From positions 248,001 through 312,000 of the forward strand of contig NZ_VLLI01000004.1 of assembly GCF_007830615.1 (NCBI RefSeq): a stretch of 64,000 nucleotides of DNA, in the 5' to 3' direction. Source of the DNA: Mucilaginibacter frigoritolerans (GTDB taxonomy: Bacteria > Bacteroidota > Bacteroidia > Sphingobacteriales > Sphingobacteriaceae). This document shows, piece by piece, positions 56,898-64,000 of this stretch (positions are counted from its first letter, which is position 1; each line of letters opens with the position of its first letter). A program made the position numbers and the translations under genes. Below the pieces are notes generated by a model that saw only the letters and a list, made by a program, of their open reading frames with translations, searched no databases and was not told the DNA's origin.

Positions 56898-58265
56898 ATG
56901 AATGGATTATTAGCGGCGAAAGAGAATGGTGAACGGAAATGGATGTATCCTTCAATCCGTAAAGGTGTTTACTATAAGTGGCGAAGCTGGCTGAGCTACG
57001 TTTACCTGGTGTTGTTTTTTAGTGGGCCATTTATCCGCATAAACGGCCAGCCAATGCTGATGCTGAATGTAATTGACAGACAGTTTGTATTGCTTGGACA
57101 GGTGTTTTGGCCACAGGATATTTTCATATTCATGATAGCCTCGCTGGTATTTGTAGTATGCATAGTGCTTTTTACCATTGCCTTTGGCCGTATATTTTGT
57201 GGCTTGATATGCCCTCAAACCATATTTATGGAAATGGTTTTCCGTAAAATAGAAATATGGATTGAAGGTAATGCCAATCAACGTAAAAAACTGGATGCTG
57301 GCCCCTGGGACAACAATAAGATATGGAAAAAAGTGCTCAAGCATTTTTTATTCATCATTATATCTTTTTTAATAGCCAATACTTTTTTGGCCTACATTAT
57401 TGGTAGCGAAAGTTTAGTAAAAATAATAGTTGAGCCGGTAAACCTGCATTGGGTAGGTTTCTTCAGTATCTGGGTTTTTACCATTGTGTTTTACCTGGTT
57501 TACAGCCAGGTGCGTGAGCTGGTTTGCACCGTAATTTGCCCCTATGGCAGGCTGCAGGGCGTGTTAACAGATGAGCATACACTAGTTGTTGCCTATAACG
57601 ATGTACGGGGCGAGCCTCGCGGTAAGCTGGATAAAACCGGCTTGTTGCAAAAGGGCGATTGTGTTGATTGTAGTTTGTGCGTGGCCGTTTGCCCAACAGG
57701 TATCGACATTAGAAAGGGCACACAGATGGAATGCACCAACTGCACAGCCTGCATTGATGCCTGCGATGAAGTAATGGACAAAATTAATAAGCCGCGTAAC
57801 CTGATTGGCTATTTTTCGGAAGATATGATCCGCGCCAAAAAGAAACCAACTTTTAATATAAGGATGGCTGGATATAGTGGGGTTATACTTATACTGCTGG
57901 TAGTATTATCCTATTTTATTTTTAGCCGGAAGGATATGGATATAACAGTGATGCGCGGTGCTGGTATGTTATACCAGGAGCAGCCGAATGGTTACATCAG
58001 TAACATTTATAATGCTGATATAACCAATAAAGCCAACAGCAGCAGATCGGTTACTTTAAAGCCGGAAGATCCGGATGTGAAAATAAAATACATACAGGCG
58101 CCGGGGGTAGTGGCTAAGGGCAGTGACGTAAAAACAGTGTTCTTTGTTTTTATCCCGGCCAATAAGCTACAGTCGTTAAAGACTGATGTGCGCTTGCAGC
58201 TTATATCAGGCAACAAAATTATCCAAACCGTAACTACAACGTTTGTAGGACCAGTAAACAATTAA
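56898..58265 (+). CDS. ccoG: cbb3 oxidase accessory protein CcoG (ferredoxin-like)
   Basis: 455 residues. The fragment RIFCGLICPQTIFMEMVF (about 95-112) and two ferredoxin-type clusters, CVDCSLCVAVCPTGIDIR and CTNCTACIDACDEVM (about 255-295), identify the CcoG/RdxA family. Several membrane helices precede the clusters; a C-terminal Ig-like domain follows. It participates in copper reduction for oxidase assembly in other bacteria. It starts 14 bases after ccoP and is followed 4 bases later by fixH. Confidence 0.95.
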   Translation: MNGLLAAKENGERKWMYPSIRKGVYYKWRSWLSYVYLVLFFSGPFIRINGQPMLMLNVIDRQFVLLGQVFWPQDIFIFMIASLVFVVCIVLFTIAFGRIFCGLICPQTIFMEMVFRKIEIWIEGNANQRKKLDAGPWDNNKIWKKVLKHFLFIIISFLIANTFLAYIIGSESLVKIIVEPVNLHWVGFFSIWVFTIVFYLVYSQVRELVCTVICPYGRLQGVLTDEHTLVVAYNDVRGEPRGKLDKTGLLQKGDCVDCSLCVAVCPTGIDIRKGTQMECTNCTACIDACDEVMDKINKPRNLIGYFSEDMIRAKKKPTFNIRMAGYSGVILILLVVLSYFIFSRKDMDITVMRGAGMLYQEQPNGYISNIYNADITNKANSSRSVTLKPEDPDVKIKYIQAPGVVAKGSDVKTVFFVFIPANKLQSLKTDVRLQLISGNKIIQTVTTTFVGPVNN

Positions 58266-58269
58266 AATC

Positions 58270-58692
58270 ATGAATTGGGGAAAAGCAACAGTAGCTATCT
58301 TATTAGTATTTGTATTATTTATTTGTGGTATGGGGTATTTTATGTTCAAGGCCCCTGCGGATGATTATGATCATCAGTATTATGAGGACGGCCTTAATTT
58401 TGACCATGATTACAGTCGCGAAATGCAAGTAACCAGAGACCATGCAGAACCGTCAATAGTAATGGATACCTGCTGTATCAGATTTATATTTCCACAGATA
58501 ATAAAAGGGCAGGTGAATTTCATGCGGCCCTCAAGCGATGCTAAAGACGCTTTATTTCCGCTTGATAACAAGGGCGGTAAGGCTATTGAAATTATTACCA
58601 AAAACATGGCCAGGGGTAAATGGCAGTTAGTATTCAATTGGAAAAGCGGTAATAAGGATTATTTGTACCAGAAAGAGGTTTATGTAAGATGA
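58270..58692 (+). CDS. fixH: FixH/CcoH family oxidase assembly protein
   Basis: 140 residues. One N-terminal membrane helix (VAILLVFVLFICGMGYFMF) and a periplasmic FixH-like domain with the YDHQYYEDGLNFDHDYSR block, near the family's DYY motif. Required for stable cbb3 assembly elsewhere. Its TGA overlaps the next ATG (ATGA). Confidence 0.9.
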   Translation: MNWGKATVAILLVFVLFICGMGYFMFKAPADDYDHQYYEDGLNFDHDYSREMQVTRDHAEPSIVMDTCCIRFIFPQIIKGQVNFMRPSSDAKDALFPLDNKGGKAIEIITKNMARGKWQLVFNWKSGNKDYLYQKEVYVR

Positions 58693-59378
58693 ACAGTAAC
58701 ACAATTGCATTTTTTATAGGGCTGTTTGGCAGTATTCATTGCATAGGCATGTGCGGTCCGCTCGCATTTGCTGTTCCTGTTTTTGAAAATAAATGGTGGC
58801 TTATATTAATTGATAAAACGCTCTACAATTTTGGCCGCATTATTACCTATTCTTTGTTAGGGTTATTGATTGGACTCATTGGTAGGCAGCTGTGGGTTTA
58901 TGGTTTTCAGCAAGGTATAAGCGTGGCCAGTGGCCTATTTATTATTATGGCAGGCTTTTCAAGGCTTTTTAAGATAAAATTATCCCGGGCAAAAATGTTC
59001 CCGGCAATATTTGCCCCGGTAAATAAACTATTAAGCTATGCACTGACACATCGTGGGGGCCATTTTGTTATAGGACTAATAAACGGTCTTTTACCCTGCG
59101 GTTTTGTTTACCTGGCAATGGCAGGAGCCATTAATACCCCAAACCCCATAAGCGCAGCACAATATATGCTGTTTTTTGGCTTAGGTACTTTTCCGCTTAT
59201 GTTATTGGCTACGGTTAGCTCGGGCTTTGCCGGTCCGGTATTCAGGCGGCGTATAAATAGGGTAATGCCTTACCTTATGGTTTGCCTGGGCTTTTGGTTT
59301 ATACTACGGGGATTAAATTTAAATATCCCGTATCTTAGTCCTGCTAAACAAACATCAGGAATAAGTAACTGCCGCTAA
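58689..59378 (+). CDS. TauE/SafE-type membrane protein (CcoH2/HupE-like, sulfite exporter family)
   Basis: 229 residues, about six membrane helices. The N-terminal GSIHCIGMCGPLAFAVPVF block (15-33), with its GMCGPL motif, is typical of the small SafE/DsbD-like group found at the end of cco operons. It carries Cys and His residues compatible with copper or thiol handling. Likely role is copper supply to the oxidase; not proven from sequence. Confidence 0.85.
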   Translation: MNSNTIAFFIGLFGSIHCIGMCGPLAFAVPVFENKWWLILIDKTLYNFGRIITYSLLGLLIGLIGRQLWVYGFQQGISVASGLFIIMAGFSRLFKIKLSRAKMFPAIFAPVNKLLSYALTHRGGHFVIGLINGLLPCGFVYLAMAGAINTPNPISAAQYMLFFGLGTFPLMLLATVSSGFAGPVFRRRINRVMPYLMVCLGFWFILRGLNLNIPYLSPAKQTSGISNCR

Positions 59379-59379
59379 A

Positions 59380-60108
59380 ATGCTCAGACATCTTGGTACT
59401 AAACGAACCAACAAGCATAACATAAAACTGGCTTCGTTGCTCGGTTTAACCGCTGGTTTTGTAAATGCTGCAGGTTTTTTAGCTTTTTCGGTACTTACAA
59501 CAAACGTTACGGGCCATGCCGCCCTGTTTGCCGAAAGAATTGCCCAGCAGGATTGGAAAACAGCCCGCGTAGTGGCGCTATGGATGTGTCTGTTTTTAGC
59601 GGGCGCATTTGTTTCAAGTCTTATTATTTCAAGAATCGGTAAAAATCAACGATTTTCATACGTTATTCCCATCTTAATCGAAATTGCCATATTAACTTCT
59701 GTAGCTGGTTTTGGCTATAAGTACAATGGTTCGCTTGTAGCTAAAGAGGTATTTGCTGGCAGTTTGTTGTTTGCCATGGGTTTACAAAACTCGCTGGTGT
59801 CAATGATATCAGGCTCAGTAGTACGAACAACTCACCTTACCGGTACTTTTACTGATTTGGGTATTGAACTTGGACAAATTTTTCAAAAAAACCAGGACAA
59901 GCGCATATTGTACTCCAAAATAAAACTGCGCTCAACCATTATATTTTTCTTTATGACAGGGGCATTAGCTGGTGCATACATGTTTAGGTATCTTAATTTT
60001 TACTCGTTTTTTATCCCCGTTGTTTTATTAATTTTTGCCCTTTTAGGCGACATCTTCCGTATCAGGATACAGCATTATTACAGGATACTTAGCCACAGAA
60101 TGCCTTAA
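59380..60108 (+). CDS. YoaK/DUF1275 family membrane protein
   Basis: 242 residues, six membrane helices. DUF1275 features are GLTAGFVNAAGFLAFSVLTT (22-41) with NVTGHAALFAERIA, MGLQNSLVSMISGSVVRTTH and LTGTFTDLGIELGQ. Function of the family is unknown, with a suggested transporter-like role. It starts one base after the previous stop, so it may be transcribed with the cco genes, though its role need not be related. Confidence 0.88.
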   Translation: MLRHLGTKRTNKHNIKLASLLGLTAGFVNAAGFLAFSVLTTNVTGHAALFAERIAQQDWKTARVVALWMCLFLAGAFVSSLIISRIGKNQRFSYVIPILIEIAILTSVAGFGYKYNGSLVAKEVFAGSLLFAMGLQNSLVSMISGSVVRTTHLTGTFTDLGIELGQIFQKNQDKRILYSKIKLRSTIIFFFMTGALAGAYMFRYLNFYSFFIPVVLLIFALLGDIFRIRIQHYYRILSHRMP

Positions 60109-60112
60109 ATCA
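60101..60112. promoter_or_regulatory. Weak FNR-type half-box before the small membrane protein
   Basis: TGCCTTAAATCA followed by CTTTTTTG: right half identical to the ccoNO box (AAATCACTTTT), left half degenerate. It overlaps the preceding stop. Confidence 0.3.
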
Positions 60113-60185
60113 CTTTTTTGAAGGTATAAGATCATGGATGGCTTAGCGTATTAGTGGCATTTTTGATAATAAAAATTTATCAATC

Positions 60186-60533
60186 ATGGAGACTACATTA
60201 AACGCTCAAATCAATTGGATCGAAAAGACTAAAGCACAATTAAAAGCTGATCAGCCTGAAAATAAACTGACTACATTTATTAATAGCCAGGAAAAAAATA
60301 CAACTGCCTGGTTCTTAATTTCTATGATGGTTCAGGGAGTGTTTTTCCTGCCTATGCCCGCAGTGCTTATATACAGTTTTAATGCACCGGCCTATATTTT
60401 GATTTTTACACTGGGTTTGTTTTTTGCCAATATTATTGCCGGTATGAGTAATGCAGGCGTAAAAACTATCATATATCTGTTTGCTGCAGGCGTTGCAGTA
60501 AACTTGTTGATGCTTGCCATTTTTGCGCTTTAA
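60186..60533 (+). CDS. Small membrane protein, unknown function
   Basis: 115 residues. The N-terminal 45 are polar (KTKAQLKADQPENKLTTF); three membrane helices follow (AWFLISMMVQGVFFLPMPAV, PAYILIFTLGLFFANIIAG, IIYLFAAGVAVNLLMLAIFA). I do not recognise a family. It stands alone after the cco run, with a FNR-like half-box about 80 bases upstream and a hairpin downstream. Confidence 0.6.
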   Translation: METTLNAQINWIEKTKAQLKADQPENKLTTFINSQEKNTTAWFLISMMVQGVFFLPMPAVLIYSFNAPAYILIFTLGLFFANIIAGMSNAGVKTIIYLFAAGVAVNLLMLAIFAL

Positions 60534-60567
60534 ACCTTATTTTAAAGCCTTAACATTTATTAATATG

Positions 60568-60654
60568 CCGTGTTGGATGATTAAAAACCAACACGGAAAA
60601 TATATTCCATCATATCGGATATAGTAATGAGTTTCAGAACCCATTGCTATATCC
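60568..60654. terminator. Two hairpins between convergent genes
   Basis: CCGTGTTGG ... CCAACACGG (60568-60596) and GGATATAG ... CTATATCC (60617-60654, extended by AATG pairs). Neither has a strong T-run, so termination is likely but not certain. Confidence 0.55.
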
Positions 60655-60671
60655 AATAATTGAATTATAGT

Positions 60672-61076
60672 TTATCCTGCCGCATTCTCCTGATCCGATT
60701 CATCTGCTGGCTCCCAAAGCTCGATAATGTTCCCTTCCGGATCCAGTATATGAACGAATTTTCCATAGTCATACTCTGCAATCTCATCAACAATGGTCAC
60801 GTTGTCCTTTTTTAGTTCTTCTACCAGTGCCAGGAGATTCTCCACCCGGTAATTAATCATAAATGGTTTAGTCGATGGGTTGAAATATTTGGTATCCTGC
60901 GGAAACGTGCACCAGGATGTGGATCCTTTTATAGACGGATTCTCGTCCTCCCGCCACTCAAACGTTACGCCGTATTCACCGGTTGGCAATCCAAGGTTTT
61001 TGGTGTACCATTCGTTCATGCTTTTCGGATTATCGCATTTAAAAAATACGCCGCCCAGGCCCGTTACTTTTTTCAT
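60672..61076 (-). CDS. VOC (glyoxalase) fold protein
   Basis: 134 residues from the ATG at 61076 (MKKVTGLGGVFFKCDNPKSM). A longer reading begins at 61187 but adds an AT-rich, unconserved leader. VOC features: GLGGVFFKCDN, MNEWYTKNLGLPTGEYGVTF, PFMINYRVENLLALVEELKK and KFVHILDPEGNIIELWEP with Glu in the last metal-ligand position. Substrate is unknown. Single gene. Confidence 0.82.
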   Translation of the reverse strand: MKKVTGLGGVFFKCDNPKSMNEWYTKNLGLPTGEYGVTFEWREDENPSIKGSTSWCTFPQDTKYFNPSTKPFMINYRVENLLALVEELKKDNVTIVDEIAEYDYGKFVHILDPEGNIIELWEPADESDQENAAG

Positions 61077-61405
61077 GTTTGAAAGTGTTGTATGATTAAA
61101 AATTGATATAAAAATGGAAAAGGATTTGTGTATTATATTGATGCTAAATGTTTCTTTATGCACAATCTTTTGAGCAATTTCCATCAATTTTTGGACATTA
61201 CCAAATCTGTTTTAAAATCTTGTATTAATGATGATGGTGATTTAATTTTTATTCGCGAAAATCAAAAAATGTCTGATTGTTAAATGATTATGCTGTAAGC
61301 AAGCGCTCAGTTTATCAGTACCCATTGAAAATAATAAACCGCTAAAGCATCTTAAATATACTTTAGCGGTTTAACACGTTATTGATAAAATTTACTTGGT
61401 ATTTT
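61077..61405. other. Gap between VOC gene and hemN
   Basis: 329 bases. It holds the AT-rich upstream DNA of the VOC gene and the hemN terminator hairpin (61336-61372). No gene was recognised. Confidence 0.5.
61336..61372 (-). terminator. Terminator of hemN transcript
   Basis: AAACCGCTAAAG ... CTTTAGCGGTTT, a 12-pair stem with a following ATTATTTT run on the minus strand. Confidence 0.85.
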
Positions 61406-62770
61406 TTATATGGCCATACTGAATAATTGTGTGGTTGGTTTATCGGCCCATAAACGTGCGTCAAGGCACAGGCATATATTTCTGAGAAAACGTTTGCCGT
61501 CTGGCTTAACTTGCACGCCTTCCGTACTAAGCTCAATCAATCCGTCATTCTCCAGTTCCTGCAACCTTATCAATCCGTCAAACAGGGCTTCTAGATGCCC
61601 TTCTGTGCTACGCCATAAAGTATGCCCCTTGCACATAATATCCAGTATATGCCTGCGCAAAATAAGGTCCTCTTCACTCAGCAGGTGCCCCTTCATTACC
61701 GGTAACTCACCCGCACTGGTCAGTGCTAAATATTCTTCTACCGTTTTTACATTTTGTGCAAAGCCATACCATGAATCACTGATAGAGGAAACACCAAGGC
61801 CAATCATCAGTTGGGTATGTTGTTGGGTATAACCCATAAAATTACGGTGCAGGTTTCCTGACTGTTCTGCTTCCAGCAGCACATCGCCCGGCAGGGCAAA
61901 ATGATCCATACCTATTTCCTGGTAGCCATAAGTGGTAAGCAGGCTCCTGCCTATCTCATGCAGCCTTCCCTTCATTTCCGGATCGGGAAGATCATCTTCT
62001 GTAAACCTGCGTTGTCCGGGCTTTAACCAGGGCACATGGGCATAGCTGTAAAAGGCAATCCTATCTGGTCTTAAGCCACTTACAATTTTCATGGTATTAA
62101 TAAGGCCATCAAGGGTTTGCAGCGGTAGTCCGTAAATCAGGTCATAATTTACGGAGGTATAACCAATTCTGCGGGCTTGCAAGGTAACAGTCTGCACCTG
62201 ATCAAAGGTTTGATGCCGGTTGATGATGAATTGCACCTTGGGATCAAAATCCTGTATGCCAAGACTCAGCCTCCTAAAACCCAGGTCAAACAAAACCTGC
62301 AAATGATCTACAGTAGTGTTGGCGGGGTGAGCCTCAAAACTAAATTCCGCATGTTCGTGAATGTGCACGCCTTCCAGTAATCCATTTATCAGTTTATGGA
62401 GGTTATTTGCACTAAAAAACGTTGGTGTGCCACCCCCCAAATGTATTTCGCGGATAACCGGCCTGTCTTCAAAAATGTTGCGGTATTGCTGCCATTCTTT
62501 TAGTACTGCTGCAATATAAGGTTCTTCTACCCGGTGGTTTTTGGTGATCCGGGTATTACAACCGCAGTAGGTACAAAGGTTTTCGCAAAATGGCAGGTGT
62601 ATATATAAACTTATCCCTTCTTTGTCATTGCTTTCCTTAAAGGCCAGCTTCACCGATTTTGTCCATTGATCAGTGTCAAACGATGCCGTATCCCAATAGG
62701 GCATGGTTGGATAACTGGTATAGCGGGGCACCGCTACATTATATTTGGTTGTTAAATAATCAGGGCGCAT
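61406..62770 (-). CDS. hemN: Oxygen-independent coproporphyrinogen III oxidase
   Basis: 454 residues from the ATG at 62770 (MRPDYLTTKYNVAVPRYTSY); a longer frame from 62827 would overlap the upstream gene by 47 bases. Radical-SAM cluster motif CENLCTYCGC gives Cys62, Cys66 and Cys69, with Cys71 also conserved. Further blocks: IREIHLGGGTPTFFSANNLH, SLGIQDFDPKVQ, YDLIYGLPLQT, and MDHFALPGD. The enzyme makes protoporphyrinogen IX without oxygen, matching the low-oxygen context of the cco genes. It is cotranscribed with the short upstream gene (10-base gap) and controlled through an FNR-type box at 63297. Confidence 0.95.
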   Translation of the reverse strand: MRPDYLTTKYNVAVPRYTSYPTMPYWDTASFDTDQWTKSVKLAFKESNDKEGISLYIHLPFCENLCTYCGCNTRITKNHRVEEPYIAAVLKEWQQYRNIFEDRPVIREIHLGGGTPTFFSANNLHKLINGLLEGVHIHEHAEFSFEAHPANTTVDHLQVLFDLGFRRLSLGIQDFDPKVQFIINRHQTFDQVQTVTLQARRIGYTSVNYDLIYGLPLQTLDGLINTMKIVSGLRPDRIAFYSYAHVPWLKPGQRRFTEDDLPDPEMKGRLHEIGRSLLTTYGYQEIGMDHFALPGDVLLEAEQSGNLHRNFMGYTQQHTQLMIGLGVSSISDSWYGFAQNVKTVEEYLALTSAGELPVMKGHLLSEEDLILRRHILDIMCKGHTLWRSTEGHLEALFDGLIRLQELENDGLIELSTEGVQVKPDGKRFLRNICLCLDARLWADKPTTQLFSMAI

Positions 62771-62780
62771 TTTATAAGGT

Positions 62781-63224
62781 TTAGTTTTTTCGTGATAATA
62801 TGGTTTTGCAGTCTTTTGCGCAGGCACAATCTTCGCCTAAGCATTTATTTTGCTGCCAAAAATCAAGGTTACTGATAGTTTGGACAGCAATTTCCTGTAA
62901 AGCATCAAGGGTTCGCGTCTGTAACAGGTCTGCTGAAATATGTGCAATCTTAATTCCATTAATTATTTTGGCTTCTCCTTTGGCTGTATCCATTTGGGCG
63001 GAACAGGTTACCATGTATTTTACACCCAGACTGGCCAGTTTTTCAATAATAGCAGTAGTCATATCACCATTTTCATAAACAATAACCGCGTCTTTTCCAT
63101 CAGCGTAGTTAATTGTATCATAGCTTAATTGATTGGCAATCAGTGTGATGTCATGTTTTTTTTGATTGGCTTTTGCCAGGAATTCCCTCTCAAAAGGGTT
63201 TATATTGTAGGCTACCGCTTTCAT
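62781..63224 (-). CDS. Stand-alone D-lactate-dehydrogenase-type N-terminal domain with Cys-rich tail
   Basis: 147 residues. MKAVAYNINPFEREFLAKAN (1-20) and KLASLGVKYMVTCSAQMDTA with the IKIAHISA block resemble the substrate-binding N-terminal domain of D-2-hydroxyacid dehydrogenases (LdhA type), but the NAD-binding Rossmann domain is absent. The end carries KCLGEDCACAKDC, four cysteines in 13 residues that could bind iron or zinc. No catalytic function can be claimed. It starts 73 bases after an FNR-type box and lies directly before hemN, so it is probably part of the low-oxygen regulon. Confidence 0.65.
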   Translation of the reverse strand: MKAVAYNINPFEREFLAKANQKKHDITLIANQLSYDTINYADGKDAVIVYENGDMTTAIIEKLASLGVKYMVTCSAQMDTAKGEAKIINGIKIAHISADLLQTRTLDALQEIAVQTISNLDFWQQNKCLGEDCACAKDCKTILSRKN

Positions 63225-63296
63225 TAGCTATATATTTATTCAACAAAAATATAGCTAATGAATGGGGCTGGTAATGAGCAGGGTCAGTTAGAAAAA

Positions 63297-63308
63297 TGAT
63301 TTGAATCA
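63297..63308. promoter_or_regulatory. FNR-type box TGATTTGAATCA (hemN pair)
   Basis: Perfect TGATNNNNATCA, 73 bases upstream of the LdhA-like gene start on the minus strand and overlapping the stop codon of the Crp/Fnr regulator. Confidence 0.6.
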
Positions 63309-64000
63309 GTTTTTCATTTTAGAAAGGCGTGTGAGGTCCAGAATGGTAATGGTGCTGCCTTTTTTGTCAATCAGGCCCTCATCTTTAAAATCTGATAAGG
63401 TGCGGCTAACTGTTTCGGTGGCCATGCCTGCCATTGCTGCCAGGTCCTCACGGGTTATTTTAAAACTTTCATTGGTTTGCTGGCGCGATAAACGTACCAT
63501 AGCCTCTGCCATTCTTTTTCTTACAGAATAATAGGCCAGTTGCATCAGTTGGTCCTCTTTTTCCTTGATGTTATTAGCCAGTAGTTTAATAAACTCCCTT
63601 GCAATTTCAGGATAAAGGTTAATCATTTGCTCCAGTTGGTCTTTGGGTATATGACATAGTACACAGTCTTCCAGAGCGGTGGCAGTGTCAGAATAAGGCT
63701 CGTTAGCAAGTAAGGCATTAATGCCCAGGTATTCATCTTCAGTATAAATACCGGTCATCAGCTCGCGGCCATCTTCAGCCAGTCTGATGGATTTAACTTT
63801 TCCGCTGATGATAAGATAAAGCCCGGTTCCTTTGTCACCATCGTAATAAATAACCTGGTTCTTTTTAAACTGCCGTCCTTTGCGTTCAAGAACAATTTTT
63901 TTCAATTCGGCAAGGCCATTGTTTTTACTTATCAGGTTATTTAACCTGTCAAGCGCTTTACTATAGAAATTTTGCTGTAGCTCTTTTTTCTTTAACCTGC
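63306..64000 (-). CDS. Crp/Fnr-type regulator, probably REC-Crp fusion (5' end off the right edge)
   Basis: 231 residues visible, frame open to base 64000; the TTG at 63905 is not a real start because the frame continues upstream as LKKKELQQNFYSKALDRLNN, which looks like the linker after a receiver domain. The visible part is a cNMP-binding domain (YYDGDKGTGLYLIISGKVKS, YLGINALLANEPYSD) and a winged helix with ITREDLAAMAGMATETVSRT. The recognition helix has E-TV-SR, the residues with which FNR reads TGAT, and TGATNNNNATCA boxes recur in front of neighbours. No N-terminal Fe-S cysteine cluster of FNR type is visible. Confidence 0.85.
   Translation of the reverse strand, partial: RLKKKELQQNFYSKALDRLNNLISKNNGLAELKKIVLERKGRQFKKNQVIYYDGDKGTGLYLIISGKVKSIRLAEDGRELMTGIYTEDEYLGINALLANEPYSDTATALEDCVLCHIPKDQLEQMINLYPEIAREFIKLLANNIKEKEDQLMQLAYYSVRKRMAEAMVRLSRQQTNESFKITREDLAAMAGMATETVSRTLSDFKDEGLIDKKGSTITILDLTRLSKMKN

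Noticed and set aside
63306..63905. Crp/Fnr regulator starting at TTG 63905
   Set aside because: The frame is open beyond this to the window edge and encodes a linker-like sequence, so the true start is outside the window.
1..64000. CRISPR array, tRNA or rRNA genes, transposases, phage genes
   Set aside because: None recognised in reading both strands; the intergenic regions are accounted for by promoters, repeats and hairpins, though a small RNA could be missed without a covariance search.

Overview
The window looks like chromosome from a Bacteroidota member of the family Sphingobacteriaceae, probably Mucilaginibacter or a close relative. The genus is inferred from gene content only. The evidence is two SusC/SusD pairs, a hybrid two-component regulator (HTCS), a fused CcoN-CcoO cbb3 oxidase, SusD-type lipoproteins, AT-rich intergenic DNA and the lack of Shine-Dalgarno dependence. 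No tRNA, rRNA, CRISPR array, insertion sequence or prophage gene was seen.

Positions 1-375 hold the start of a Crp/Fnr-like gene cut by the left edge. Positions 811-29173 form a large glucuronoxylan utilisation locus. Extracellular or periplasmic enzymes are an acetylesterase, a NodB deacetylase, a GH115 alpha-glucuronidase, a GH10 xylanase, a GH3 beta-xylosidase and a GH31 alpha-xylosidase. Uptake uses SusC/SusD, an MFS hexuronate transporter and an SSS sugar symporter. Xylose then goes through XylA and XylB. The glucuronate branch is represented by an SDR oxidoreductase and the mannonate dehydratase UxuA. Two LacI-family regulators lie in the locus, and a repeated palindrome GCAATCGATTGC sits in four intergenic regions, so the locus looks like one LacI-type regulon. 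An HTCS (29318-33502) follows.

Positions 33544-43842 hold a seven-haem cytochrome c, a second SusC/SusD pair and a large FG-GAP/ASPIC lipoprotein whose substrate is unknown. Positions 43962-47985 hold a thioesterase and an ArsR-controlled run of small genes (SRPBCC, DoxX, glyoxalase-fold, and two paralogous DUF1801/YdeI-like genes).

Positions 48125-64000 are a microaerobic/anaerobic respiration region. It contains a nitronate-monooxygenase-like protein with a Cys-rich tail next to the Fe-S repair protein RIC, then the cbb3 oxidase genes ccoI-ccoS-ccoNO-ccoQ-ccoP-ccoG-fixH-safE, a DUF1275 gene, a small membrane protein, hemN with a truncated D-lactate-dehydrogenase-like gene, and a Crp/Fnr-type regulator that runs off the right edge. 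FNR-type boxes (TGATNNNNATCA) precede RIC, ccoI (imperfect), ccoNO and the hemN pair. The recognition helix of the regulator carries the E..SR residues that read this box in FNR.

The most notable points are: ccoP is split by a -1 frameshift exactly at a dnaX-type slippery heptamer A AAA AAG; the RIC-linked 593-residue protein is an undescribed candidate in an apparent FNR regulon; and two families of intergenic repeats occur in two copies each, one of which forms the 3' end of the GH115 gene.
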